A DNA stretch of 64,000 nt from Selenomonadaceae bacterium. GTDB taxonomy: Bacteria > Bacillota > Negativicutes > Selenomonadales > Selenomonadaceae. Every line of letters begins with the position of its first letter. Position 1 is the stretch's first letter. Below, in pieces: positions 1-8,503 of the stretch. The stretch spans positions 33,531 to 97,530 of the forward strand of contig JAQYBD010000098.1 in assembly GCA_029338835.1 (NCBI GenBank), read 5' to 3'. The position numbers were made by a program, and so were the translations under genes. The notes below the pieces were generated by a model. That model saw nothing but the letters and a program-made list of their open reading frames with translations. It made no database searches and had not been told where the DNA came from.

Positions 1-5
1 CGACT

Positions 6-14
6 TGTTATAAT
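6..14 (+). promoter_or_regulatory. Extended -10 promoter of the mut operon
   Basis: A perfect TATAAT at 9-14 is preceded by TG one base upstream (TGnTATAAT), the extended -10 form, which tolerates a weak -35. The -35 would lie outside the window. It predicts a transcript start near 20, about 27 nt before the riboswitch aptamer. Confidence 0.6.
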
Positions 15-46
15 TGCTTATGGTAAAATAAAAATTACATATAGAG

Positions 47-206
47 GATCAGGTGTCGCAAGACTTAATAGGGAAGCCGGTGAAGTCCGGCGCGGTCCCG
101 CCACTGTATCAGCGAGTCACGCTGCATAAATGTCACTGAATAAGGAGAAGCTTATTTGGGAAGGCGCAGCATGATGATGAACTGGAGCCAGGAGAACTGC
201 CTGATC
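47..206 (+). promoter_or_regulatory. Cobalamin (adenosylcobalamin) riboswitch
   Basis: The aptamer is recognised by the B12 box AGCCAGGAGAACTGCC at 186-201 and by the conserved core at 71-107 (GGGAA, GGTG, AA, TCC, then CCCGCCACTGTA). The closing P1 helix is visible as GATCAGG (47-53) with CCTGATC (200-206). It lies in the leader of methylmalonyl-CoA mutase, an adenosylcobalamin enzyme, so cofactor supply is presumably sensed here. Most such riboswitches switch genes off when the ligand binds. For an enzyme that uses B12, repression by B12 is unexpected, so the sign of control is open. Confidence 0.95.
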
Positions 207-311
207 AACGATTACCGTTTGACCTGCGAGCGATGGGAAGGCAATCCAGACCCTTCATAAGAAGACTGCATGTAGTATAGATATAGATAGATACGATACA
301 TAGCAGTATTG

Positions 312-450
312 GAACTGAATGGATTTTGGATGGCTCTTTCCACGCGGAAAGAGCCATCAGCGTTTTTATGGCTCGAAATATGTCAAAACCTTTTTCCCCT
401 GTCTTTTGCTCATGACAGAGGAAGAAATCCTAATATACTCCATTCAGTTC
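312..450 (+). promoter_or_regulatory. Riboswitch expression platform: terminator with flanking clamp
   Basis: Positions 312-323 (GAACTGAATGGA) are perfectly complementary to 439-450 (TCCATTCAGTTC). This 12-bp helix encloses the terminator hairpin at 329-358. Pairing could hold the terminator in a closed domain or compete with other folds. The function is inferred; the complementarity is read directly. Confidence 0.5.
329..367 (+). terminator. Intrinsic terminator in the riboswitch leader
   Basis: A perfect 13-bp hairpin, GATGGCTCTTTCC / GGAAAGAGCCATC with loop ACGC (329-358), is followed by AGCGTTTTTA. It lies between the aptamer and mutA, so it is a likely attenuator. Confidence 0.85.
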
Positions 451-465
451 TATGTTTTCTTTTTC

Positions 466-501
466 ACCCTGCCCCGCTGAATGAGACAGGGTTCCTTTTT
501 T
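466..501 (+). terminator. Possible second leader terminator
   Basis: ACCCTG (466-471) can pair with CAGGGT (487-492), followed by TCCTTTTTT (493-501). The stem is short with a 15-nt loop, so this is a weaker candidate than the hairpin at 329-358. The rest of the leader to 614 shows only the mutA ribosome-binding site GAGGAGG at 601-607. Confidence 0.35.
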
Positions 502-614
502 CAAACCGGCTGCCAGGAGATATGTTGAAGAATTTTTCGGATACGGCTTTTGGCGGCCTTTCTTTTTACCATGTTACATCCTATCATCCACTTTCAAAAA
601 GAGGAGGAAAAAGT

Positions 615-2810
615 ATGAGCAAAAAAGAATCAGCCGGCGCAGATGCCGAACTTGATCTTCAAGCCATCTTGAAGAAAGCGGAAGCACAGACGGATTTCCC
701 CGATGTGCCTTTCGACGAGTTCACACCGCCAACGTATGAGGAATGGAAGGAAAACTGTATTGCTCTCTTAAAAGGTGCGCCTTTTGACAAAAAGATGTAC
801 ACCAAGACATATGAGGGCATCACATTTGACCCGATGTATTTCCGCAAGACAACGGAAGACATCCTGCCGCGTACGTCCTTCCCTGGCCTTACCGACTTCA
901 TGCGCGGTGCAAGGCCGAATGGCTACATCGATCTTCCCTGGGGCATCGCCCAGGCCTGCGATGAAACAATGCCGGCAGAAAACAATGCCCTGCTGAAGCA
1001 CGAAGTGAAAAACGGCTCGACGATCTATAATGTAAAGGTCGATGATGCCACGCTGCTCTGCGAGGATGTCCGCGAAGCCAAACACCCTGGAAAGAAGGGT
1101 GTAAGCCTCACGACACTTGCTGATATGCATACGCTTCTTGACGGGCTCAAGCTCGACAAATATCCGCTGTACCTCTACGGCGGCAAAACGGCCTTGCCCC
1201 TGCTCGCCATGACAGCAGCCGCGTATAAGGCCTCTGGCGGCCATGTAGAAAAACTGCAGGGCTTTATCGGTGCCGATCCGATCGGCGAACTTGCCAGCCG
1301 CGGCACATCAGGCGTCGCGCTTGATGCCCTGTGGGATGACATGGCAGCCTGTGCCAAATGGGCACAGAAACATGCCCCGGGCCTGCGCACCGTGATGGTA
1401 AAAAGCGATGTATACAGCAACGGCGGCGCCAATGATGTACAGGAAATGGCTTATACGCTGGCCACGGCCACGACGTATCTGCGCGTCCTGATGGAACGCG
1501 GCCTGACCATTGACGAAGCTGCCTCCACGATCATGTTCACTTATTCCATGGGTGCAAACTTCTTCCTGCAGATTGCCAAGCTGCGTGCGGTCCGCCCGCT
1601 CTGGGCCCAGATCGTCAAGGCTTTCGGCGGCAGCACGGATGCACAGGTCATGCATATTCATGCCCGTCCGGCACTCTTCTTCAAGACGGTATACGATCCT
1701 TACGTCAACATGCTCCGCAATACGACGGAAATCTTCTCCGGCGTTGTCGGCGGCCTCGATTCCTTCGAGAATGCAACATTCGATGAACCGATCCGCAAGG
1801 GCGATGAATTCTCCCGCCGCATTGCACGCAACGTGCAGATCATCCTGCAGGAAGAATTCGGCATGCTGCAGCCAATTGACCCGGCCGGCGGCTCCTGGGC
1901 AGTTGAAACGCTGACCAAGCAGATGAAAGAAAAGATCTGGAAGGCCTTCCAGGATGTCGAGGCACAGGGCGGCATTCTGCCTGCACTCCGTCAGGGAGAA
2001 CCGCAGGCGGCGATCACGGCCATTCTGGAGAGCCGGTTCAAAAATTCCGAATTGCGCCGCGACCGCATTGTCGGCAACAACATGTATCCGAACATGACGG
2101 AAAAACGCCTGGATCCGCGTCCGGAAGATGAGGCCGCCATCCGCAAAGACCGCACGGCTGAAGTTCAGGAATACCTCAGCGATATCGACACCGAGCATAA
2201 AGATAAATGTCTGGATGATCTCCAGCAGGCTTCGGTGGATGACCGCGTAGAAAAGGCCATTGCTGCCGCTTCTGCCGGCGCCACGCTGACAGAACTCGCC
2301 GCCAGCTCCAAAGCCGGCCAGCCCGAGACTGTCGCTCCCATCACGGCACATCGCTGGAGCGAGCGCTTTGAAAAATTGCGCCGCCGCACGGAGGATTACA
2401 AGGAAGCCCATCAGGACAATGTCAAGATTTTCCTTGCTAACATGGGCCCGATTCCGCAGCATAAGGCACGTGCCGACTTCACGACTGGTTTCCTGCAGGT
2501 CGGTGCCTTCGAGGTACTTGGCAACGACGGCTTTAAAACGCCGGAGGAAGCAGCAAAAGCAGCAGCAGAATCTCATGCCGATGCCGTTGTCATCTGCTCG
2601 ACGGATGCCACGTATCCGGAAATCGTGCCGCAGCTCGCACCGCTTCTCCACAAGGCACTGCCTGAAGCCCGCGTTTTCCTCGCCGGTGCAGCACCGAAAG
2701 ATCTGCTTGAGACCTACAAAGAGGCCGGAATTGATGACTATATTTCGGTGCGGGCAAATTGTTACAATATTCTCCTCTCCTTGCAGAAAAAGAAAGGAAT
2801 GATGGAATAA
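615..2810 (+). CDS. mutA: Methylmalonyl-CoA mutase small (beta) subunit
   Basis: Small subunit of the adenosylcobalamin-dependent mutase that interconverts succinyl-CoA and (R)-methylmalonyl-CoA in the propionate pathway. The 731-residue protein has the TIM-barrel mutase domain in the N-terminal two thirds and a cobalamin-binding-like Rossmann domain at the C-terminus. That C-terminal domain reads [16 protein letters not shown] where the catalytic subunit has DGHDRG, so the cobalt-ligating His motif is absent, as expected for the non-catalytic subunit. The frame is open upstream to 309, but ATG 615 is chosen because GAGGAGG sits 7 nt before it and it follows the riboswitch and terminator. The stop overlaps the mutB start by one base (TAATG), which suggests translational coupling. 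Expression is probably controlled by the cobalamin riboswitch. Confidence 0.95.
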   Translation: MSKKESAGADAELDLQAILKKAEAQTDFPDVPFDEFTPPTYEEWKENCIALLKGAPFDKKMYTKTYEGITFDPMYFRKTTEDILPRTSFPGLTDFMRGARPNGYIDLPWGIAQACDETMPAENNALLKHEVKNGSTIYNVKVDDATLLCEDVREAKHPGKKGVSLTTLADMHTLLDGLKLDKYPLYLYGGKTALPLLAMTAAAYKASGGHVEKLQGFIGADPIGELASRGTSGVALDALWDDMAACAKWAQKHAPGLRTVMVKSDVYSNGGANDVQEMAYTLATATTYLRVLMERGLTIDEAASTIMFTYSMGANFFLQIAKLRAVRPLWAQIVKAFGGSTDAQVMHIHARPALFFKTVYDPYVNMLRNTTEIFSGVVGGLDSFENATFDEPIRKGDEFSRRIARNVQIILQEEFGMLQPIDPAGGSWAVETLTKQMKEKIWKAFQDVEAQGGILPALRQGEPQAAITAILESRFKNSELRRDRIVGNNMYPNMTEKRLDPRPEDEAAIRKDRTAEVQEYLSDIDTEHKDKCLDDLQQASVDDRVEKAIAAASAGATLTELAASSKAGQPETVAPITAHRWSERFEKLRRRTEDYKEAHQDNVKIFLANMGPIPQHKARADFTTGFLQVGAFEVLGNDGFKTPEEAAKAAAESHADAVVICSTDATYPEIVPQLAPLLHKALPEARVFLAGAAPKDLLETYKEAGIDDYISVRANCYNILLSLQKKKGMME

Positions 2811-5008
2811 TGGCTGCAGAATATCCTGATTTCGCCCATATGCCGCTTGCCTCCCAGCCGGAACACACAGAAGCGGAATGGAAAGCCCTGCTGGAAAAAA
2901 CCGTGGGCAAACATTACGATGAACTGACTCAGCGCACGATGGAACACATTCCCATCAAGCCCTTCTATAATCACGACGAATACGACCACATGAATCATCT
3001 GGATTTCGCCAGCGGCATTCCGCCCTGCCTGCGCGGACCGTATTCAACCATGTACGTCTTCCGTCCCTGGACGGTACGTCAGTACGCCGGCTTCTCCACA
3101 GCCGAAGAATCCAACGCTTTCTACCGCCGCAACCTGGCTGCCGGCCAGAAAGGTCTTTCGATCGCATTCGACCTGCCGACGCATCGCGGTTACGATGCCG
3201 ATAACCCGCGTGTACTCGGCGACGTCGGCAAGGCTGGCGTTTCGGTCTGCTCCATGCTCGACATGAACATCCTGTTCTCCGGCATTCCGCTCGACCAGAT
3301 GTCCGTCTCCATGACCATGAACGGCGCCGTTCTGCCGATTCTCGCATTCTTCATCCAGTCCGGTGTTGAACAGGGCGTCGATAAGAAGATCCTTTCCGGT
3401 ACGATCCAGAATGATATCCTCAAGGAATTCATGGTCCGCAACACGTACATTTATCCGCCAGATATGTCGATGCGCATCATCGGTGATATCTTCGAATACA
3501 CGACGAAATACATGCCGAAATTCAACAGCATCTCGATTTCCGGCTATCATATGCAGGAAGCCGGTGCTACGGCAGATATCGAACTCGGCTACACGCTGGC
3601 TGACGGCCTTGAGTACCTGCGCACCGGTATCAAAGCCGGACTGGAAGTCGATGCCTTCGCTAAGCGCCTTTCCTTCTTCTGGGCCATCGGCAAGAACTAC
3701 TTCATGGAAGTCGCCAAAATGCGTGCCGCACGTGTACTCTGGGCCAAGATCGTCAAATCCTTCGGCGCCAAGAACCCGAAATCCATGGCACTGCGCACGC
3801 ACTGCCAGACGTCCGGCTGGTCGCTTACAGCTCAGGATCCTTTTAACAACATCGCCCGCACCTGTATGGAAGCCATGGGCGCAGCACTCGGCCATACGCA
3901 GAGCCTGCATACGAACGCACTCGATGAAGCCATCGCCCTGCCGACCGATTTCTCGGCCCGCATCGCCCGCAATACGCAGCTCTACATTCAGGATGAGACG
4001 CGCGTCTGCAAGATCATCGATCCATGGGGCGGCTCCTACTACGTCGAAGCCCTCACGAACGAGATCATCCGCCGTGCCTGGGCTCATATCCAGGAAGTCG
4101 AATCCCTCGGCGGCATGGCCAAAGCTATTCCGACCGGCCTGCCGAAAATGCGTATCGAAGAAGCCGCTGCACGCCGTCAGGCAAGAATCGACTCCGGCAA
4201 CGAGACGATCGTCGGCCTCAACAAATACCGTCTGGAGAAGGAAGATCCTCTGGAAATTCTCTCCATCGATAACACGGCCGTCCGCAATGCACAGATTGCC
4301 CGCCTCGAAAAACTGCGCCGCGAACGCAATGACGATGATGTACGCCGTGCCCTCGAGGCAATCACCAAGGCAGCTGAAAGCCGCGAAAACGGCAACCTGC
4401 TCGAATGTGCTGTAGAAGCCGCCCGCGTCCGCTGCTCGCTCGGTGAAATTTCCGATGCAGTTGAAAAGGTATCGGGGCGTTATCAGGCTGTCATTCACAC
4501 GATTTCCGGCGTCTACTCCTCCGAATTCACGGATAAGACCGAGCTTGAAAAAGCCCGTGCCCGCGCCGATCAGTTCGAGGAACTCACCGGCCGCCGCCCG
4601 CGTATCTTTGTCGCCAAGATGGGCCAGGATGGACACGACCGCGGCCAGAAAGTCATCGCCTCCTCCTTCGCCGATATGGGCTGGGACGTCGATGTCGGAC
4701 CACTGTTCCAGACGCCGGAAGAAACGGCTCAGGATGCTGTGGATAACGATGTCCATATCGTCGGTTTCAGTTCGCTCGCAGCCGGCCACAAGACGCTGCT
4801 GCCTCAGCTGGTCGAAGACCTCAAGAAACTCGGACGCGAGGATATCATGGTCTGCATCGGCGGCGTCATTCCGGTACAGGATTACGACTTCCTGTACAAA
4901 CACGGTGCTGTCGCCATCTTTGCACCTGGCACGAATATTCCGGAAGCAGGCATCAAACTGCTTGACCTCCTGATCGATAAAGCAAAACAGGAGATCGCTG
5001 CTTCTTAA
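2810..5008 (+). CDS. mutB: Methylmalonyl-CoA mutase large (alpha, catalytic) subunit
   Basis: Catalytic subunit; it binds adenosylcobalamin and CoA substrates and forms the heterodimer with MutA. The 732-residue protein has the substrate-binding TIM barrel (motifs [18 protein letters not shown] and [12 protein letters not shown]) and a C-terminal B12 domain with [15 protein letters not shown]. His609 of DGHDRG is the predicted lower cobalt ligand (base-off/His-on). Length matches the family. Start ATG 2810 overlaps the mutA stop. Next comes a 61-nt gap and then meaB. Confidence 0.97.
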   Translation: MAAEYPDFAHMPLASQPEHTEAEWKALLEKTVGKHYDELTQRTMEHIPIKPFYNHDEYDHMNHLDFASGIPPCLRGPYSTMYVFRPWTVRQYAGFSTAEESNAFYRRNLAAGQKGLSIAFDLPTHRGYDADNPRVLGDVGKAGVSVCSMLDMNILFSGIPLDQMSVSMTMNGAVLPILAFFIQSGVEQGVDKKILSGTIQNDILKEFMVRNTYIYPPDMSMRIIGDIFEYTTKYMPKFNSISISGYHMQEAGATADIELGYTLADGLEYLRTGIKAGLEVDAFAKRLSFFWAIGKNYFMEVAKMRAARVLWAKIVKSFGAKNPKSMALRTHCQTSGWSLTAQDPFNNIARTCMEAMGAALGHTQSLHTNALDEAIALPTDFSARIARNTQLYIQDETRVCKIIDPWGGSYYVEALTNEIIRRAWAHIQEVESLGGMAKAIPTGLPKMRIEEAAARRQARIDSGNETIVGLNKYRLEKEDPLEILSIDNTAVRNAQIARLEKLRRERNDDDVRRALEAITKAAESRENGNLLECAVEAARVRCSLGEISDAVEKVSGRYQAVIHTISGVYSSEFTDKTELEKARARADQFEELTGRRPRIFVAKMGQDGHDRGQKVIASSFADMGWDVDVGPLFQTPEETAQDAVDNDVHIVGFSSLAAGHKTLLPQLVEDLKKLGREDIMVCIGGVIPVQDYDFLYKHGAVAIFAPGTNIPEAGIKLLDLLIDKAKQEIAAS

Positions 5009-5069
5009 GACAAGAAATGCATCAGATCGATTACCGGACTTTATATGCTGGCAGAAAGGAGGCATAAAC

Positions 5070-6278
5070 TTGGCTGAGAAATATACGGTTTCGCGCCCCA
5101 GCTGGGCACCGGATCCTGATGATCACCACCATCACTACGATCCCAATTTTGCCTGCGGTGTCATGAGCGGCATTGACAATGTCAAAGACGCAGCCGGCGG
5201 CAATCTGAATCCCGGCCTGAAAGACGGGACCATGCACCTCAAACGGCGTCTGGTTCCGACTGAAGATGACTATGTGAAAGGTGTTCTTGCCGGCGACAGG
5301 ATGATGCTCTCCCGGGCTATCACCCTGATTGAAAGCAACAGTCCGCGCCATTTTCCCCTGGCTCAGCGCGTCCTCCAGCGCCTGCTCCCCTATACGGGGC
5401 ATGCACTGCGCATCGGCATCACTGGCGTACCGGGTGCCGGCAAAAGTACCATGATCGAGGCGCTCGGCAATATGCTCTGTGATGACGGGCACCGCGTTGC
5501 CATCCTGACCGTAGATCCCACGAGTACGGTTACGAGAGGATCCATACTGGGTGATAAAACCCGCATGGGAACCCTTTCCCGCCGCAAGGAAGCCTATATA
5601 AGGCCTTCGCCTGCCGGCGGCACACTGGGTGGCGTGGCGCGCAAAAGCCGTGAAACCATGCTGCTCTGCGAGGCAGCCGGTTATGACACGCTGCTCATTG
5701 AAACCGTGGGTGTCGGACAGAGTGAAACCACGGTGCGCTCCATGGTTGACTTTTTCATGCTGGTCGTACTGACCGGTGCCGGCGATGAACTGCAGGGCAT
5801 CAAGAAAGGCATCATGGAACTTGCTGATGCTATTGTCGTCAACAAGGCCGACGGTGACAATCTCCTGCGCGCCAAAGTGGCCCGCGGAGAATTTGAACGC
5901 ATGCTGGAATTCATCCAGCCGGCAACACCGGGCTGGGCCACGCATGCCTACATGGTTTCCGCGGTCAAGCATACCGGTCTCAAAGAACTCTGGCAGGTCA
6001 TCCAGGCGTTTGCCCAGAAGACAAAAAAAGACGGCGTTTTTGACAAGCGCCGTCATGGCCAGCTCATCGACTGGATGCAGAGCATGATCGACGAACATCT
6101 GCATAATCTCTTTTTTGACGATCCCGTCATCAAGGGACGCATGCCAGAGGTTCGCGATGCCATCCTGCAGGGCGCTATTTCACCGACGCAGGCCGTGGCA
6201 GAACTCATCAGCATCTTCGATGTCCAGCGTGCCGCACAGCGGCAGGTTGATTTGTTACACCCCAGAAAGGAAGATTGA
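5070..6278 (+). CDS. meaB: Methylmalonyl-CoA mutase-associated GTPase (MeaB/ArgK family)
   Basis: G3E P-loop GTPase that gates cofactor loading of, and protects, methylmalonyl-CoA mutase. Visible motifs are the P-loop GVPGAGKST, the switch region ETVGVGQSETT and the base-recognition motif NKADGD. It starts at TTG 5070 with AAAGGAGG 7 nt upstream. The 402-residue length exceeds the usual 320-340. About 70 extra N-terminal residues carry DPDDHHHHYDP near residue 14 and one Cys, a possible metal-binding tail. Co-transcription with mutAB fits the role. Confidence 0.93.
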   Translation: MAEKYTVSRPSWAPDPDDHHHHYDPNFACGVMSGIDNVKDAAGGNLNPGLKDGTMHLKRRLVPTEDDYVKGVLAGDRMMLSRAITLIESNSPRHFPLAQRVLQRLLPYTGHALRIGITGVPGAGKSTMIEALGNMLCDDGHRVAILTVDPTSTVTRGSILGDKTRMGTLSRRKEAYIRPSPAGGTLGGVARKSRETMLLCEAAGYDTLLIETVGVGQSETTVRSMVDFFMLVVLTGAGDELQGIKKGIMELADAIVVNKADGDNLLRAKVARGEFERMLEFIQPATPGWATHAYMVSAVKHTGLKELWQVIQAFAQKTKKDGVFDKRRHGQLIDWMQSMIDEHLHNLFFDDPVIKGRMPEVRDAILQGAISPTQAVAELISIFDVQRAAQRQVDLLHPRKED

Positions 6279-6280
6279 TA

Positions 6281-6814
6281 ATGTTCCTGAAAAAAATCAG
6301 TGTCTCAGGCGGAGATCCCCGCGAATTACAGGCCGTTTTTTCTGACGTTCCCGGCATTGTGGATTCCTTTGTCGGCACGATACAGACCGATGAGGAGTGC
6401 GTCCAGGGCCTCGCCCTGCATTTCGACCCCAAGCGGATTGATCTCTCCATGATCCTCGATCTCTTATTCGCTGTCGTCGATCCTCACCTGCCCGATGGAC
6501 AGGGCGACTGGCGCGGTCCGGCATACCGGGCTGGCGTCTGGTATGAAGATGAGGAAGATCTGCCGCAGCTGGAACTTTATATGAACTTCCTGCGCAATCG
6601 GGGAAAAAGCCCTGCTGCAACGAATGCCAAGCTCACGATCAATGATCCGAACACGACTAAAAAAGTGCAGCATTGCTATGCCGGCATTCACCGGCAGAAC
6701 AGCTTTACAGCAGCGCCGCCTATGGATCAGCATTATTACAAAACCCACGATACATCTGATGCTTATATTGATTTCGATAAGCTTCGTGCTTATGTGAAAT
6801 ACAGCTGGGAATAA
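6281..6814 (+). CDS. MsrA-fold protein lacking the catalytic cysteine
   Basis: The 177-residue protein aligns along its whole length with peptide methionine sulfoxide reductase A. SGGDPRELQAVFSDVPGIVDS occupies the place of the family motif GGCFWGVEAAF..PGV. Later segments, including a VDPHLPDGQGDWRGPAYRAGV stretch and a C-terminal FTAAPPMDQHYY, match MsrA landmarks. The catalytic Cys is Asp12 (codon 6314-6316) and the Phe-Trp that follow are Pro-Arg, so ordinary sulfoxide reduction is not expected. ATG 6281 has AAAGGAAG upstream (6267-6274) and lies 2 nt after the meaB stop, so it is the last gene of the mut operon. The function is unknown; a substrate-binding or mutase-accessory role is only inferred. 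Confidence 0.75.
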   Translation: MFLKKISVSGGDPRELQAVFSDVPGIVDSFVGTIQTDEECVQGLALHFDPKRIDLSMILDLLFAVVDPHLPDGQGDWRGPAYRAGVWYEDEEDLPQLELYMNFLRNRGKSPAATNAKLTINDPNTTKKVQHCYAGIHRQNSFTAAPPMDQHYYKTHDTSDAYIDFDKLRAYVKYSWE

Positions 6815-6850
6815 TATCCGGCACACTCTCCAATAAAACAACACAACAGG

Positions 6851-6883
6851 AAAAGACCTCCGATCATCGTCGGAGGTCTTTTT
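6851..6883 (+). terminator. Terminator of the mut operon
   Basis: AAAAGACCTCCGA (6851-6863) pairs with TCGGAGGTCTTTT (6870-6882), ending in a run of five T. The A-run on the 5' side makes it potentially bidirectional. Confidence 0.9.
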
Positions 6884-6931
6884 CTGTTCCTTCCTGATTC
6901 AAGATACGATATTGCCAGATTGGCGGAATCT

Positions 6932-6968
6932 GCAATAACCTGCTGCTCTGGAAGCAGCAGGTTATTGC
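6932..6968. repeat. Perfect 16-bp inverted repeat
   Basis: GCAATAACCTGCTGCT (6932-6947) and AGCAGCAGGTTATTGC (6953-6968) form a perfect 16-bp stem with a 5-nt loop. No T-run follows on either strand. It sits between convergent genes, after the mut terminator and before the PepSY gene end. The rest of 6815-7097 shows nothing else supportable. Confidence 0.8.
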
Positions 6969-7097
6969 GCAAAATTCCGGCACAGATGACAAAATCTGCC
7001 CTTTCCTTTCTGCCAGAAGGCGTCATCAGACTTCTTCCTGAAAATTCCTGACACGAGACAAAGCTCATGCCAGGGGGTATAAAAGAATCCGTGATTT

Positions 7098-8390
7098 TTA
7101 TTTTCGCAGGCTGCGCCAGAGCCAGATGAAAAGCGCAGCTGCCAGCAGCAAAGCCAGCACATGCCAGAAACCGCCGTAAATCGGCAGGACCAGGAAGGCC
7201 ATGGCACCAATTACAACAAGCCAGGTTTCCCGGCGCAGCGAAGCATGACGTGCCTGTACCACATCTTTAGCCGCGCGCATGACTTGCGCCTTCTGGCGGC
7301 TGATAAAGACACCGATGCCTGTCACGACTGCACCAACGGAGATCAGGATCAGGACCACCCAGAGGATTTTTTCAATCATGAGATCGTGACTGTGAATGTG
7401 CAGGTTGATCCAGAACGGAATGAACTGCATCCAGGCAGGTGCCGGATAATAGGCGACCGATGAAGCACCGTCTTTTGCCAGAAAGGCTTTTTCGCCGAGC
7501 ATGAAGTTCGTCGGCTGCGCCGGAACATCTGCCACCGAGAAGGTATAGGCCGGAAGGTCTTTATTTGGCATATCCATGCTGATAACCAGACGATCTGGGA
7601 AAAATGCCTGAGCTTTTTCAAGCGCCGCCATCGGGGAAATTGCCGCCTGAGAATCCTGCAGGACAAGGGCTGCCTTTGCCTGTGCGGCTGCCGTCTTATC
7701 ATACTGCATGCTGCCGCGCGCATAGAGATCGATCGCAATGCCGCTCATGCAGAGCGCGAACAGCCAGGCTGCTGCAACGAGAGAAAGTATTTTATGCCAG
7801 TCTGACCACCACAGGCGCTTTGTCCGCCGCCGTACCGTACCGAAAGCAAAAGCTTTCATCATCGGGAAATAAAGATACAGGCCGCTGAAAAGCGAAACGA
7901 TCGAAAGGAAGCACATGAGGATCAGGATATTGCGTCCTGTGGAGCCCGTGCCGAGAGAGACATGCAGATTGTGCATGGTATGCAGGAAAGCTTCAACAGC
8001 AGGATAGCGGTAGACGCGCGTCGTCCGGTCAAATAAGGTGTGTTCACGCACATCGTACATGATCTGCTCGCCGCCCATGCGCATATGTGCGCGGGCTGCC
8101 CGCTCATTCTTATTTTTCACGCGGAAATAGAGTGTGCCGTCCGACGGATCCGGCGTCACGCTCAGAAGTTCCTTGTCCGGGTAATTGTGCTGCAGCGCGT
8201 CAAGGCCTTCGTCCAGCGATGACCAGATCTCATTTACGGCCATCGGTGCCGAAGGTGCCGGCAGATTAATCGTATTCCATGAGCGGATTTCCTGCCGGAA
8301 CATGAGCGGCAGTCCGGTCAGGATCAGCAGCAGCAAGAATACGGTGCAGATCACGCTGGTCCAGCGATGCAGACGGATCATAATTTTCAT
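7098..8390 (-). CDS. PepSY-associated TM domain membrane protein
   Basis: The 430-residue integral membrane protein resembles the PepSY/PiuB iron-regulated family. It has an N-terminal membrane segment (about residues 10-30, followed by GLPLMFRQE), a periplasmic PepSY-like region and a membrane segment near residue 175 (ILILMCFLSIVSLFSGLYLY). Further segments follow near 220 and 345, with a final hydrophobic pair at the C-terminus. The GLPLMF and SGIAIDLY patterns after the helices are typical of this family, whose members are linked to iron or siderophore handling; the substrate here is not identifiable. ATG 8390 is chosen over the longer frame because AGGAGGG lies 10 nt upstream. It is transcribed alone, divergent from the recombinase. 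Confidence 0.8.
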   Translation of the reverse strand: MKIMIRLHRWTSVICTVFLLLLILTGLPLMFRQEIRSWNTINLPAPSAPMAVNEIWSSLDEGLDALQHNYPDKELLSVTPDPSDGTLYFRVKNKNERAARAHMRMGGEQIMYDVREHTLFDRTTRVYRYPAVEAFLHTMHNLHVSLGTGSTGRNILILMCFLSIVSLFSGLYLYFPMMKAFAFGTVRRRTKRLWWSDWHKILSLVAAAWLFALCMSGIAIDLYARGSMQYDKTAAAQAKAALVLQDSQAAISPMAALEKAQAFFPDRLVISMDMPNKDLPAYTFSVADVPAQPTNFMLGEKAFLAKDGASSVAYYPAPAWMQFIPFWINLHIHSHDLMIEKILWVVLILISVGAVVTGIGVFISRQKAQVMRAAKDVVQARHASLRRETWLVVIGAMAFLVLPIYGGFWHVLALLLAAALFIWLWRSLRK

Positions 8391-8450
8391 GGAGCAATTT
8401 CCCTCCTGTACAATAAAATAATGGGTATCGGCACAGCCATGGCCCATAAG

Positions 8451-8480
8451 TTGCCTCAGCTGTTACAGATGATCTATAAT
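8451..8480 (+). promoter_or_regulatory. Promoter of the tyrosine recombinase gene
   Basis: TTGCCT at 8451-8456, an 18-nt spacer and TATAAT at 8475-8480 predict a start near 8487, only about 17 nt before the GTG start codon. Confidence 0.6.
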
Positions 8481-8503
8481 GAAGATATGACGAAAAGGAA
8501 CGG

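Noticed and set aside
309..614. Open upstream extension of the mutA frame
   Set aside because: It crosses the riboswitch terminator and lacks a ribosome-binding site; ATG 615 has a strong one.
6790..7068. 92-codon minus-strand frame in the gap after the mut operon
   Set aside because: It spans the terminator and the 16-bp inverted repeat; unlikely to be coding.
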